The translations under genes and the position numbers were made by a program. Of a stretch of 64,000 nt of DNA, positions 43,052-52,410 are shown piece after piece. Numbering within the stretch: the first letter of the stretch is position 1; each line of letters opens with the position of its first letter. The DNA is from Deinococcus aerophilus. Its GTDB lineage: Bacteria > Deinococcota > Deinococci > Deinococcales > Deinococcaceae. A model generated the notes under the pieces. The model saw only the letters and a list, made by a program, of their open reading frames with translations. It was not told the DNA's origin and searched no databases. The stretch lies in the NCBI RefSeq assembly GCF_014647075.1, contig NZ_BMOM01000017.1, positions 1-64,000 on the forward strand. The letters are read 5' to 3'.

Positions 43052-43605
43052 CCGAACAGGACTTCTTGCGGGCCGCGCGCCTGAATCCGGTCAATGCCGC
43101 CGTGCTGGACCGCCTGCCCGAGCTGGGCGCCCCGCAGGCCCATCTGGTCGCCGGGGCGCTGTTCGGCACGGTCTGGAACGTGCTGAGCGGGCAGCCGCCC
43201 ACTGCCCAGATCCGGGATTACGACGTGTTCTACTGGGACGCCGACCTCAGCTACGCCGCCGAGGACGCGGTGATTCGCCGCGCCGGGGCGCTGTTCGCCG
43301 ACCTGAACGTCGAGGTACAGGTGCGCAATCAGGCCCGCGTCCACCTGTGGTTTGCCCAGAAGTTCGGGGTGGAACGCCCGCCGCTGACCAGCGCCCGCCA
43401 GGGCATTGACCAGTTTCTGGTGGAATGCACCTGTGTGGGTGTGGATACGCGCGGCGAGGTCTACGCCCCGTATGGCCTGGATGATCTGCAGGCCGGCGTG
43501 CTGCGCCCCAACCCGCACAACCACACCCCCGGACTGTGCGCCGCCAAGATCGCGGATTACCAGCGCCGCTGGCCGTGGCTGCGGACTGCAGTTCCCACCT
43601 CCTGA
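43048..43605 (+). CDS. COG3575-type nucleotidyltransferase family protein
   Basis: A 185-residue protein of the COG3575/DUF925 class. A short active-site-like segment G-A-L-F-G-T-V-W-N-V-L and the acidic pair in RDYDVFYWD suit a pol-beta-type nucleotidyltransferase fold; VEVQVRNQARVHLWF and the conserved C-terminal AAKIADYQRRWPWL complete the family pattern. The substrate is unknown. ATG 43048 sits in the ATGA overlap with the upstream ADP-ribosylglycohydrolase gene. Confidence 0.82.
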   Translation: MTEQDFLRAARLNPVNAAVLDRLPELGAPQAHLVAGALFGTVWNVLSGQPPTAQIRDYDVFYWDADLSYAAEDAVIRRAGALFADLNVEVQVRNQARVHLWFAQKFGVERPPLTSARQGIDQFLVECTCVGVDTRGEVYAPYGLDDLQAGVLRPNPHNHTPGLCAAKIADYQRRWPWLRTAVPTS

Positions 43606-43717
43606 AACCAGGGAACCGTCGCCCCATCTCCTGGCCCGCTTCCCGTACACTGTCAGGGTTGCCGCGCCGCCCTTCCGTCCTGCGGAAGAGCCGGGCGCAG
43701 GCTGAGGAGTGAAGAGT

Positions 43718-44815
<1,098 letters not shown>

Positions 44816-44827
44816 ACGGGCCCATAA

Positions 44828-44867
44828 AGACAGGCTCCCAGACCATCACGGGCTGGGAGCCTGTTCT
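44828..44867. terminator. Bidirectional terminator
   Basis: An 11-bp stem CAGGCTCCCAG/CTGGGAGCCTG flanked by AAAGA and TTCTTT. It separates ychF from convergent ftsW. Confidence 0.88.
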
Positions 44868-44883
44868 TTGGCGGTGTGACGGG

Positions 44884-46005
44884 TCAGTCGGCGGGCAGGG
44901 CCACCACGTCGGCCTCGGCCACCGGGGTGGTCTGGGGCAGGTTGCGCCGGACCTCGCGCAGGGCCGAGTGGATGATGCCCAGCGCGATGCTCATGGTGAT
45001 CATGCTGGAAAATCCGTAGCTCACCAGCGGCAGCGGCACGCCGGTTACCGGGAAGAACCCGGCGGCGACCGCCAGGTTCACGAAGGCCTGCCCCACGATC
45101 ATGAACATGGCCCCGGTGGCCAGGATGCTCGCGCCGTGGATCTCGGGCGACATGGGCCGGATGCGGGCGGCGAGCTGCGAGGCCTGCAGGGCGGTGGACA
45201 CGATCAGCCAGTAGCTGAACAGCAGCATGGCGACCCCCAGCAGCCCCGACGTGAAGCCCACCGACGCGACAATCATGTCGGTGTGGGCGGCGAAGTACTG
45301 GTAGCGCGGTCCGTCCGGCCCCAGGCCCCACAGCCCGCCGAAGTTCAGGTCACGGTGCGCGAAGCCGATCTGGTCCAGGCCCATCCCCGCCTCGTCGCCG
45401 CGCGCTTGGTGGCCCTGCCAGCGCTCCAGGATGTAGGGATGTTTTTCCAGGTAGCTTCCGAAGATGGGAATGGCGACCAGCCCCAGCGCCAGCATAAAGC
45501 CGCTGATGTTGCTGATGCGGACCCCGGCGGCGTACATCAGGATGATGCCCAGCCCGAACATCAGCACGCTGCTGCCCAGGTCCGGCTCCATGAAGATCAG
45601 CCCGGTGGTGAGCAGGATCATGACGGTGGCGCTGACCAGCTTGTTCTGCACGCCGCGGCGCGAGAAGAAGGACGCGAGCATCATCACCAGCCCCAGCTTG
45701 GCCATCTCGGACGGCTGAAAGCGGAACGGCCCGCCGAAATCCAGCCAGCGTTTGGTGCCGCTGCTGGTTTCTGTGCCCACCCCGATGATCAGCACCAGAA
45801 ACAGCAGCAACAGGGTAAACAACCATACCGGCGGTCCCAGCCGCAGAAAGGTGCGGGGCGGCAGGCGGGCCACTGCAAAGGTAACTCCCAGGGCCAGCAG
45901 CGTCTTGAAACCGTGGTCCACGATCAGGTCCGGGCGGGCGGTGGCCACCGCCAGCAGCCCCAAGACCATCAGCAGCACCTGCGCAATAAGCAGTTGCAGG
46001 CTCAT
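44884..46005 (-). CDS. FtsW/RodA/SpoVE family peptidoglycan glycosyltransferase
   Basis: A 373-residue SEDS protein with about ten membrane helices. Family motifs are visible: GTKRWLDFG and RFQPSEMAKL, the large extracellular loop with HTDMIVA, and PLPLVSYGFSSM. SEDS proteins polymerise lipid II with a class B PBP. Its start overlaps the murD stop by 4 bases, so by context it is FtsW (division) rather than RodA. Position next to murD is a fragment of the dcw division cluster; murG and murC are not here. Confidence 0.92.
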   Translation of the reverse strand: MSLQLLIAQVLLMVLGLLAVATARPDLIVDHGFKTLLALGVTFAVARLPPRTFLRLGPPVWLFTLLLLFLVLIIGVGTETSSGTKRWLDFGGPFRFQPSEMAKLGLVMMLASFFSRRGVQNKLVSATVMILLTTGLIFMEPDLGSSVLMFGLGIILMYAAGVRISNISGFMLALGLVAIPIFGSYLEKHPYILERWQGHQARGDEAGMGLDQIGFAHRDLNFGGLWGLGPDGPRYQYFAAHTDMIVASVGFTSGLLGVAMLLFSYWLIVSTALQASQLAARIRPMSPEIHGASILATGAMFMIVGQAFVNLAVAAGFFPVTGVPLPLVSYGFSSMITMSIALGIIHSALREVRRNLPQTTPVAEADVVALPAD

Positions 46006-47345
46006 GCCGTTGCCTCCGGTGCGTTCGGCGGTGCCTGCAGGGCTTCGAGGGCCTCCACCGCCCGCCGAAAACTCTCGCCGCGCTGGGCATAGTCCCGGAA
46101 CTGGTCGAAGCTGGTACCCACCGGGGCCAGCAGGACCGTGCCCTCCGGCGACCCCTCCAGCACCTGCACGGCCGCCCCCACCGCCCGGCGCATGGTCTCG
46201 TCACCGTCCGGTCCCTGCACGGCGGTAAACGGCAGCTCCAGCCCACGGGCCAGCGCCTCGCCGTCCTCGCCGAAGGCGATCACCCGGACCACGCGGCCCC
46301 GCGCCGCCTCACGCAGCGGGGCAAGGTCGGCTCCCTTGTCGCGCCCGCCCACCAGCCAGACCACCGGGGGCGTCGAGCGTTCCAGCGCGGCCTGCACGGC
46401 AATGGTGCGCGTAGCGATGCTGTCGTTGATAAAGCGTACCCCGCCGCGCCGCGCCACCGTCTCGAAGCGGCCGGCCACCGGCTGCGCCGCACGCAGGGCG
46501 TCGGCCAGCACGCTCCGCTGCACCGGGCGGCGCAGCCGGTGCAGCAGCGCCTCGGCGGCGAGCAGCGCGGCGGCGGCATTCGCCGGGTGAATGCCCTCGG
46601 GCAGTTCGGCCACCGGCAACACCTCTTCCCCATCCTGCAGGGCCAGCCGCTCCGGCGAGAACCGGCGCACCTCCGCCCGCGTCTGCACGGTCAGGCCTTC
46701 AGGCACGATCAGCACGTCCCCGGCCTCCTGCCCCGCCGTGATGTTCAGCTTGGCGGTGTGGTAGGCCGCCTCGGTGCGGTGGCGGTCCAGATGGTCGAGG
46801 CCCAGGTTGGTGATGACCGCCACCGGCAGCCGCAGCCCCGGCACCCGCTCCAGCTGAAAGCTCGACAGCTCGGCCACCGCGACCTCGGCGTGATCCACCA
46901 CGTCCAGCAGCGGCGGGTCTATGTTGCCGCCCTCCAGCGCATTCACGCCGCACGCCCGCAGCAGGTGCGCCGTCAGGACGGTGGTGCCGCCCTTGCCCGC
47001 CGTGCCGGTCACGCCGACGAGAGGCAGATCCGGGCGCAGACGGGCGGCCAGCGCGACCTCCCCGATCACCTCCGCCCCGCGTGCCCGCAGCGCCTCCAGA
47101 TCGGGGTGGTCAATGGGCACGCCGGGCGCGGCCACCACAGTCGCGTACCCTGCGTCCAGATCGCCCCGCGCGAAGCCCAGCTCGGCCATCAGCGCCTCGT
47201 CCTCGGGCGAAGGACGGGCGTCGTGCCACCCGGCCCGCCATCCCTCACACGCCAGGAAACGGGCCACGCCGCGCCCACTGCGGCCCAGGCCGTAAATCAA
47301 CACTTCCGTCTGCTCTCCCCCACCATCCATGCCCACAGCGCTCAC
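46002..47345 (-). CDS. murD: UDP-N-acetylmuramoylalanine--D-glutamate ligase
   Basis: A 447-residue Mur ligase that adds D-Glu to UDP-MurNAc-L-Ala in the cytoplasm. Domain order is normal: N-terminal Rossmann-like domain (LIYGLGRSGRGVA), central ATPase with GTAGKGGTT (near residue 115), NIDPPLLD and ELSSFQLE motifs, and a C-terminal domain with LVGGRDKGADL. The P-loop carries extra residues after the lysine compared with the usual GTNGKTT. The GTG at 47345 has a TATGGT box six bases upstream; ATG 47330 is an alternative. Translationally coupled to ftsW. Confidence 0.93.
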   Translation of the reverse strand: MSAVGMDGGGEQTEVLIYGLGRSGRGVARFLACEGWRAGWHDARPSPEDEALMAELGFARGDLDAGYATVVAAPGVPIDHPDLEALRARGAEVIGEVALAARLRPDLPLVGVTGTAGKGGTTVLTAHLLRACGVNALEGGNIDPPLLDVVDHAEVAVAELSSFQLERVPGLRLPVAVITNLGLDHLDRHRTEAAYHTAKLNITAGQEAGDVLIVPEGLTVQTRAEVRRFSPERLALQDGEEVLPVAELPEGIHPANAAAALLAAEALLHRLRRPVQRSVLADALRAAQPVAGRFETVARRGGVRFINDSIATRTIAVQAALERSTPPVVWLVGGRDKGADLAPLREAARGRVVRVIAFGEDGEALARGLELPFTAVQGPDGDETMRRAVGAAVQVLEGSPEGTVLLAPVGTSFDQFRDYAQRGESFRRAVEALEALQAPPNAPEATA

Positions 47346-47351
47346 TCCCTC

Positions 47352-47357
47352 ACCATA
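47352..47357 (-). promoter_or_regulatory. -10 box of murD
   Basis: TATGGT on the minus strand, 6 bases before GTG 47345. Confidence 0.45.
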
Positions 47358-47438
47358 GGGGAAAACGGCGGATGGCGAGCACAGATGGCGGCGTGTTCTG
47401 CGGCGACGGCAGACAGTGACCGCTGCCCGCGCCCGGGC

Positions 47439-48854
47439 TCAGCGCAGCACGGGCTGGGCCTGCGCCTCAGGGGTTTCCTTCTGATGCGGCACGGGGGGTG
47501 GGGCCACGCTCAGGCCCGCCTCGTCCCGCGCCCAGTCCATGAAGGCGCTCAGCCCGCGGCGGAACATCACTGGACGTTTCTCACGCTTGCCCAGCTTGCG
47601 GACCTTGCCACTCGGCCCCGGCTCCGGCGCGGGCAGCTCGGGGACCAGCGCCCAGTTGACGTTCATGGGCTGGAAATTCTTGGGGTTGGCGCTGGCCAGG
47701 TAGCGCACCAGGCCGCCGAGCATAGACTCTTCGGGCGGGGTCAGGGGGGCCTGGCCCAGCGCCAGCCGCGCGGCGTTGGTCCCCGCCAGCCAGCCGGTCC
47801 CCGCCGATTCCAGATAGCCCTCGGTGCCCGCGAGCACGCCAGCCACGAATTTCTGCGGGTCCGCCTTCAGGGCCAGCGTGTTCTCCAGCACCTGCGGGGC
47901 ATTGAGGTAGGTGTTGCGGTGCATCACGCCGTAACGGACGATCTCGGCGTTCTGCAGGCCAGGAATCAGCTGCACCACCGCCTTCTGGTCGCCCCACTTC
48001 AGGCTGGTCTGGAAGCCCACCAGGGACCACAGCCGGCCCTCGCGGTCCTCCTGGCGCAGCTGCGCCACCGCGTAGGGCCAGCGCCCGGTGCGCGGGTCGT
48101 CCAGCCCCTTGGGCGACATCGGCCCGAAGCGGGGAGTGTCCACGCCCCGGCGGGCGATCTCCTCGATGGGCATGCAGCCCTCGAAGAATTCCAGGTGTTC
48201 CCAGTCGTGCGGCGTGTGGCTGCGGGCGTTTTCCAGGGCGCCGAAGAAGGCCAGGTACTCGTCCTTGGTAAAGGGGCAGTTGATGTAATCGGCACTCTGA
48301 TCGTAGCGCCCGGCCCGCCAGCACACGGTCATGTCGATGCTCTCAAAAGCGATCACCGGGGCGGCGGCGTCATAGAAGCTCAGGCGCTCGGAGCCGGTCA
48401 CGCGGGCGACATCGGCGGCCAACGCGTCACCCGTCAGCGGGCCGGAGGCGATCACGGCGATGCCCTCCGGCACGGCCTCCACCTCACCGGGCACCACGGT
48501 GATCAGGGGATGGCCGCGCACGGCGTCGGTCACGCGCGCGCTGAACTCGTCGCGCTCGACGGCCAGCGCGTTTCCGGCGGGCAGTTTGGAGGCGTCTGCC
48601 GCCGTCACGATGGCGCCGCCCACGCTGCGCAGTTCGGCCTGCAGCAGTCCCTTGCTCTGCATCTCGCCCTCGCCGCCCAGCGAATTGCTGCACACCAGCT
48701 CGGCAAAACCGCCCGAGCGGTGGGCCGGGGTCATTTTCACGGGCCGCATCTCGTGCAGGCGCACGCGCACGCCGAGGTTCGCGGCGGCCAGCGCGGCCTC
48801 GGACCCGGCCAGGCCCGCGCCGATGATGGTGATGGTGGGAGGAGAAGACGTCAT
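47439..48854 (-). CDS. trmFO: Methylenetetrahydrofolate--tRNA-(uracil-54-C5)-methyltransferase
   Basis: A 471-residue flavoprotein that makes ribothymidine-54 in tRNA with methylenetetrahydrofolate. The FAD motif is IIGAGLAGSEAALAAANLG (residues 10-28), followed by the TrmFO-specific LHEMRPVKMTPAH, ELVCSNSL, FEGCMPIEEIARRG and GYLESAGTGWLAGTNAARL. It has a 25-residue C-terminal tail rich in Pro and Gln. A TAGACT box lies 6 bases before the ATG. Together with TrhO it is the second tRNA-modification enzyme in the window. Confidence 0.96.
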   Translation of the reverse strand: MTSSPPTITIIGAGLAGSEAALAAANLGVRVRLHEMRPVKMTPAHRSGGFAELVCSNSLGGEGEMQSKGLLQAELRSVGGAIVTAADASKLPAGNALAVERDEFSARVTDAVRGHPLITVVPGEVEAVPEGIAVIASGPLTGDALAADVARVTGSERLSFYDAAAPVIAFESIDMTVCWRAGRYDQSADYINCPFTKDEYLAFFGALENARSHTPHDWEHLEFFEGCMPIEEIARRGVDTPRFGPMSPKGLDDPRTGRWPYAVAQLRQEDREGRLWSLVGFQTSLKWGDQKAVVQLIPGLQNAEIVRYGVMHRNTYLNAPQVLENTLALKADPQKFVAGVLAGTEGYLESAGTGWLAGTNAARLALGQAPLTPPEESMLGGLVRYLASANPKNFQPMNVNWALVPELPAPEPGPSGKVRKLGKREKRPVMFRRGLSAFMDWARDEAGLSVAPPPVPHQKETPEAQAQPVLR

Positions 48855-48860
48855 CCGGCC

Positions 48861-48866
48861 AGTCTA
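48861..48866 (-). promoter_or_regulatory. -10 box of trmFO
   Basis: TAGACT on the minus strand, 6 bases before the ATG. Confidence 0.5.
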
Positions 48867-48919
48867 CGGGAGCCGGGGCACGCGGCGCAGTGCGCGGAGC
48901 GGGAATCCACCGGCTTTGC

Positions 48920-49732
48920 TCAGCGCTCCGGCGTTCCCCCCAGCTCCTCCTTGAGCCGCGAGAGACCCTCGTACAGCACGGCCCTCAGGGCGTACAACCG
49001 GTCAGAAGGCAGCGGCAGGGTCGGGTCGTAGCGCGTCTCGGAGGCGGTCGCGCTGATGACCTCCACTCCCTGGGCCTCAAAGATGCCGCGCGCGCGGCGC
49101 GAGTGGCTGGGGGTGGTGACGAGCAGCACCCGTGCCCAGCCGCGCGCCGCCGCCAGATCCCGCACGCGGGCGGCCTCGTCGCGCGTGGTGGTGACGTTGT
49201 GCAGGGTGACGACCTGCGGGCCGCCCTGCGGATACAGCGCCCGGATGTATTCGCGCTCGATGACGCTCATCTTGGGACAGGTGGCCGAAAAGACATCGGA
49301 CTGCTCGGAGACCGTGATGGTGGGCGCGTACCCGGCCCGCCACAGCTCCAGGCCGCGCACCAGCCGGGTCAGGCTGCTCGCCTCCAGCGCCCGCGTACCG
49401 CACTGCACGCCGCCCCCCAGCACCACGATGGCGTCGGCCCTCTGCGGGGGCTGCGAGACGCTCAGGGCCTGCAGCGGCAGACGCAGCGCGGGCGTGAGCA
49501 GGCACAGCGACACGAGCAGAGAGATCAGCCCCGCTCCCACGAACAGCACCCGGCGGCTGGGGGCAAAGGCCCCGGCCAGCCCTGCGGCGCCGATCAGGCC
49601 CAGCAGAAGACCCCCGGGGGCGCGCACCTCGCCCAGGAAGGCGGCAAGCACCCCCAGCGCCGCCCCGGTGGCCGCGCCGCCCAGCACCCCGGTCCAGGAT
49701 GGGCGGTCCCCCGGGCCCCTCCGGCCCCTCAA
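48920..49732 (-). CDS. DUF218 (YdcF/SanA/ElyC-like) membrane protein
   Basis: About 270 residues. Two to three hydrophobic segments occupy the first 75 residues, followed by a DUF218 domain: DAIVVLGGGV, SSLTRLVRGLELWRAG, MSVIEREYIRALYP, TTTRDEAARV and VLLVTTPSHSRRA. The family includes ElyC and SanA, which affect envelope and peptidoglycan precursor homeostasis. The proposed start is a TTG at 49732 that overlaps the mscS stop (TTGA) with GGGGAG three bases upstream; GTG 49687 is an alternative. It is translationally coupled to mscS. Confidence 0.78.
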   Translation of the reverse strand: MRGRRGPGDRPSWTGVLGGAATGAALGVLAAFLGEVRAPGGLLLGLIGAAGLAGAFAPSRRVLFVGAGLISLLVSLCLLTPALRLPLQALSVSQPPQRADAIVVLGGGVQCGTRALEASSLTRLVRGLELWRAGYAPTITVSEQSDVFSATCPKMSVIEREYIRALYPQGGPQVVTLHNVTTTRDEAARVRDLAAARGWARVLLVTTPSHSRRARGIFEAQGVEVISATASETRYDPTLPLPSDRLYALRAVLYEGLSRLKEELGGTPER

Positions 49733-50880
49733 GGCTCCCCGCGCTCCGGCATGGCCGGACGGCCCAGCGCGGCGGGCAACAGCGCTTCCAGCCCTTTGGC
49801 CCCGTCGATGTGCAGTTGCAGGTGGGGAAAGGGGATGTCCATGCCGCTGGCCTGCAGCGCTTCCTTGGCGGCCTCGGTGATCTGCATGGTGACCACCGGA
49901 TAGGAGGCGATGTTGGCCTCGCTGACCCAGAAACGCATGATCACGTCCACGCTGGAACTGTTCAGTTCGCGGACGAGAACCAGGGGGGCCGGTTCCGGCT
50001 CCACCCGGGGATGCTGCGCGAGCACCCCCAGCAGCACACGGCGCACGTCCTCCACCCGCTCCTTGTATTCCACACCGATCAGCACGTTCAGGCGCAGCGG
50101 CCCGCCCGCCGAGAGGTTCACCACCACCGCGCCGGCCACCTCCTTGTTGGGAATGCTGACAAATTCGTTGTCGCGGGTGCGGATGCGGGTGGTGCGCAGG
50201 GTCAGGCCGCTGACCTGGCCTTCCTGGTCCTTCACGCGGATCCAGTCGCCGATGCGAAAGGGCCGGTCGAGCAGCAGGGTCACGCCGCTGATCAGGTTGG
50301 CGAGGATGTCCTGCGCGGCGAAGCCCACCGCCAGTCCCACCACCCCCAGCCCGCCCAGGATGGGCAGCAGGTTCACGCCGAACTGCTGGAAGATCAGGTA
50401 CAGACCCACCACCGCCCACACCGCCTGAACAACGTTCCTAAGCAGCAGTTCCAGGCTGGCGTCCAGCCCCCAGCGCTCGGTCTGCTGGGACACAAAGCGC
50501 TGGATTAGGCCCCAGCCCACGTACAGCAGCAGCAGCAGTGCATAGACCCGGAACACCGCCGGTCCGTACGGAGCCAGCGGCACGAACAGCGCCGAGAGCG
50601 AGACAAGCACCAGCATCACCAGGGTCAGGCGCAGGACCGTGCGCAGAATACGGTGGGTCAGGGGCCGGGCGTCGGGGGGGACCATCCGCTTGACCATGCC
50701 GTGCAGCAGCCGGGACATTCCCCAGAACACCAGCGAGTAGAGAACCACAAGCGCGAGCGCCACCACCAGCGTTGGGCCGTACTGCAGCGCTGCCTGGACC
50801 GCCTCGTTCCAGGCGCCGCGCACGATGCCGGAGATGGTGTCCACACCCAGCAGGCGGGAAGTGTCCACTGCATTTGCCAT
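49729..50880 (-). CDS. MscS-family mechanosensitive channel
   Basis: A 383-residue membrane protein with about five helices. The pore helix TM3 is GLGVVGLAVGFAAQDILANLISG near residue 178 (pattern given in part), followed by the beta domain (PFRIGDWIRV, TTRIRTRDNEFVSIPNKEVA). It is longer than E. coli MscS because of extra N-terminal helices. It releases solutes on osmotic downshock. A TAGACT box is 7 bases before the ATG, and the gene is divergent from the DUF305 gene. Confidence 0.93.
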   Translation of the reverse strand: MANAVDTSRLLGVDTISGIVRGAWNEAVQAALQYGPTLVVALALVVLYSLVFWGMSRLLHGMVKRMVPPDARPLTHRILRTVLRLTLVMLVLVSLSALFVPLAPYGPAVFRVYALLLLLYVGWGLIQRFVSQQTERWGLDASLELLLRNVVQAVWAVVGLYLIFQQFGVNLLPILGGLGVVGLAVGFAAQDILANLISGVTLLLDRPFRIGDWIRVKDQEGQVSGLTLRTTRIRTRDNEFVSIPNKEVAGAVVVNLSAGGPLRLNVLIGVEYKERVEDVRRVLLGVLAQHPRVEPEPAPLVLVRELNSSSVDVIMRFWVSEANIASYPVVTMQITEAAKEALQASGMDIPFPHLQLHIDGAKGLEALLPAALGRPAMPERGEP

Positions 50881-50887
50881 TGCGGCC

Positions 50888-50893
50888 AGTCTA
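50888..50893 (-). promoter_or_regulatory. -10 box of mscS
   Basis: TAGACT on the minus strand, 7 bases before the ATG. Confidence 0.5.
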
Positions 50894-50923
50894 CGGCGGG
50901 GCCAATGCCCGGAGCACGCTTTC

Positions 50924-50929
50924 TATACT
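50924..50929 (+). promoter_or_regulatory. -10 box of the DUF305 gene
   Basis: TATACT, 7 bases before the ATG at 50937. Confidence 0.55.
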
Positions 50930-50936
50930 GCCCGCC

Positions 50937-51557
50937 ATGTCCCGCACCGCTTCCGTTCGCAGAAACGTCCTTCTTGCCGCGCTGCTCGCGCTGGTGGCCC
51001 TGCTGACGGTTCTGCTGTTCCTTCCCCGTCAGGGGGGAGGCCGGGGCCCCGCCGAAGCCAGCACCGAGGTCCGTTTTGTGCGCGAGATGATCCAGCACCA
51101 CGCCCAGGCGGTCGACATGGCCACCCGCATCCGCGAGCGCAGCCGGGACGAGGCCGTGCGCACGCTGGCGCTGGACATCATGCTCTCACAGCAGGAGCAG
51201 ATCGGGCAGATGCGCGGCTGGTTGACGCTGTGGGGCCGGCCCTGGGGTGGGGTGGGCATGGGCGCGCAGCACGCCCTGAGCATGGGCATGGCCTCCCCGG
51301 AGCAGGTGGCCGCCCTGGACACCCTGCCGCCCGCCGAGGCCGACGTGGCCTTTTTGCAGCTCATGACCCGCCACCATCAGGGGGCGCTGCAGATGGCCGG
51401 GCCCGCCGTGGCCGCGGGCGTGCGCCCCGAGGTGCAGGCGCTGGCCCGCCAGATTCAGGCGGGTCAGGCCGCAGAGGTCAGAACCATGACGGATATGCTG
51501 CGGGCGCGGAATGCCGAGCCTCTGCCCCCCCCATCAATGGGCGACATGCAGCACTGA
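50937..51557 (+). CDS. DUF305 family exported protein
   Basis: A 206-residue protein with an N-terminal membrane anchor or signal (about residues 9-30) and the duplicated ferritin-like DUF305 pattern: F-V-R-E-M-I-Q-H-H-A-Q-A-V-D-M-A and FLQLMTRHHQGALQMA. The paired His and Met residues suggest metal (often copper) binding outside the membrane; this is family knowledge, not proved here. It has no adjacent copper genes. A strong terminator follows. Confidence 0.88.
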   Translation: MSRTASVRRNVLLAALLALVALLTVLLFLPRQGGGRGPAEASTEVRFVREMIQHHAQAVDMATRIRERSRDEAVRTLALDIMLSQQEQIGQMRGWLTLWGRPWGGVGMGAQHALSMGMASPEQVAALDTLPPAEADVAFLQLMTRHHQGALQMAGPAVAAGVRPEVQALARQIQAGQAAEVRTMTDMLRARNAEPLPPPSMGDMQH

Positions 51558-51582
51558 GGAGGGCTGAGCAGGCATGAACAGC

Positions 51583-51623
51583 ACAGGAGGGCGGTGGCCC
51601 CATGCCACCGCCCTCCTGTTTTT
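51583..51623 (+). terminator. Intrinsic terminator of the DUF305 gene
   Basis: A 16-bp stem (ACAGGAGGGCGGTGGC and its complement), 5-base loop, then TTTTT. Confidence 0.93.
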
Positions 51624-51651
51624 CGTCATCAGCTCTGTGCTCTGGCCACCT

Positions 51652-51957
51652 CTACCACTCCTCGTCCAGCACCTCGCTGCGGCCCTCGCGTCTGGCCTTG
51701 CGCCGGGCCTCCTTGCCCTGCTTGCGCTTGGGCCGGGGCGGCAGGGCCAGCTCATAGCTGCGCGCCGGGTCGCAGGGAGCCGGGTACTCGCCCAGCGTTT
51801 CACCGGGGTCCGCGCTGCGCAGATGGCCGGCGAGGTGCAGGTGGCGCTCGCCGCAGTACGGGCAGTCGTCCACCACCCAGAACATCACGCGCGTGCCCGG
51901 CATGTCACGCAGGGTCACGAAGGCGGTGCGCGGGGTGCGGCGGTCCTTTTTGCCCAT
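51652..51957 (-). CDS. Small basic hypothetical protein
   Basis: A 101-residue protein with a zinc-knuckle-like start (CPYCGERHLHLAGH, about residues 31-44; a third Cys follows at about 61) and a very basic C-terminus (PRPKRKQGKEARRKARREGR). Nucleic-acid binding is plausible. A TAGCCT box 8 bases upstream supports ATG 51957 over GTG 51963. Confidence 0.65.
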   Translation of the reverse strand: MGKKDRRTPRTAFVTLRDMPGTRVMFWVVDDCPYCGERHLHLAGHLRSADPGETLGEYPAPCDPARSYELALPPRPKRKQGKEARRKARREGRSEVLDEEW

Positions 51958-51965
51958 AGGCACCG

Positions 51966-51971
51966 AGGCTA
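51966..51971 (-). promoter_or_regulatory. -10 box of the small basic protein gene
   Basis: TAGCCT on the minus strand, 8 bases before ATG 51957 and 2 before GTG 51963. Confidence 0.4.
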
Positions 51972-52003
51972 GCGCGGCGGCGGCTCCAGATCTGTGGCGT
52001 CCC

Positions 52004-52372
52004 TCAGCGTTCGAACCACGCCGGATCCTTCTGAATCACGCAGAAGCGGTTGCCGTCGGGGCCTGTCAGCACGACATAATCCGCGTCCGGTTCATAGCGC
52101 CACTCCACCCGCCGCGCGCCCAGGGCCATCAGGCGGGCCACCTCCGCCGCCTGATCGGCGGCATACAGGTCCAGATGGTGCCGCCGGTGACTGGCCGCCT
52201 GGGAAGTCACGCGCTTGAGGGCGAGTTGCACGCCGTGGCCCTCACGGGGCAGAAGTACTGCCCAGTCGGCCTCCGGCGCCTCGCGCGGAACGCAGTCCAG
52301 GGCCGCCCGCCAGAAGGCAACCCCGCGCGCCACATCTTCCACTCCCCAGACGATGGAGCCGACCCTCAGCAT
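52004..52372 (-). CDS. VOC-superfamily (glyoxalase-like) protein
   Basis: A 122-residue single VOC module pair: GSIVWGVEDVARGVAFWRAAL opens the first beta-alpha-beta unit, HHLDLYAADQAAEVARLMALGA the second, and VLTGPDGNRFCVIQ closes it. Metal-ligand candidates are the His in HHLDLY and the Glu region of VEWRYEPDADY. Enzymatic or resistance function cannot be assigned. ATG 52372 is preferred; an upstream ATG in frame adds seven residues. Confidence 0.85.
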   Translation of the reverse strand: MLRVGSIVWGVEDVARGVAFWRAALDCVPREAPEADWAVLLPREGHGVQLALKRVTSQAASHRRHHLDLYAADQAAEVARLMALGARRVEWRYEPDADYVVLTGPDGNRFCVIQKDPAWFER

Positions 52373-52410
52373 CCCGCCACCGTTCCCCTGCACCTGCCCG
52401 GCACCGGGCG

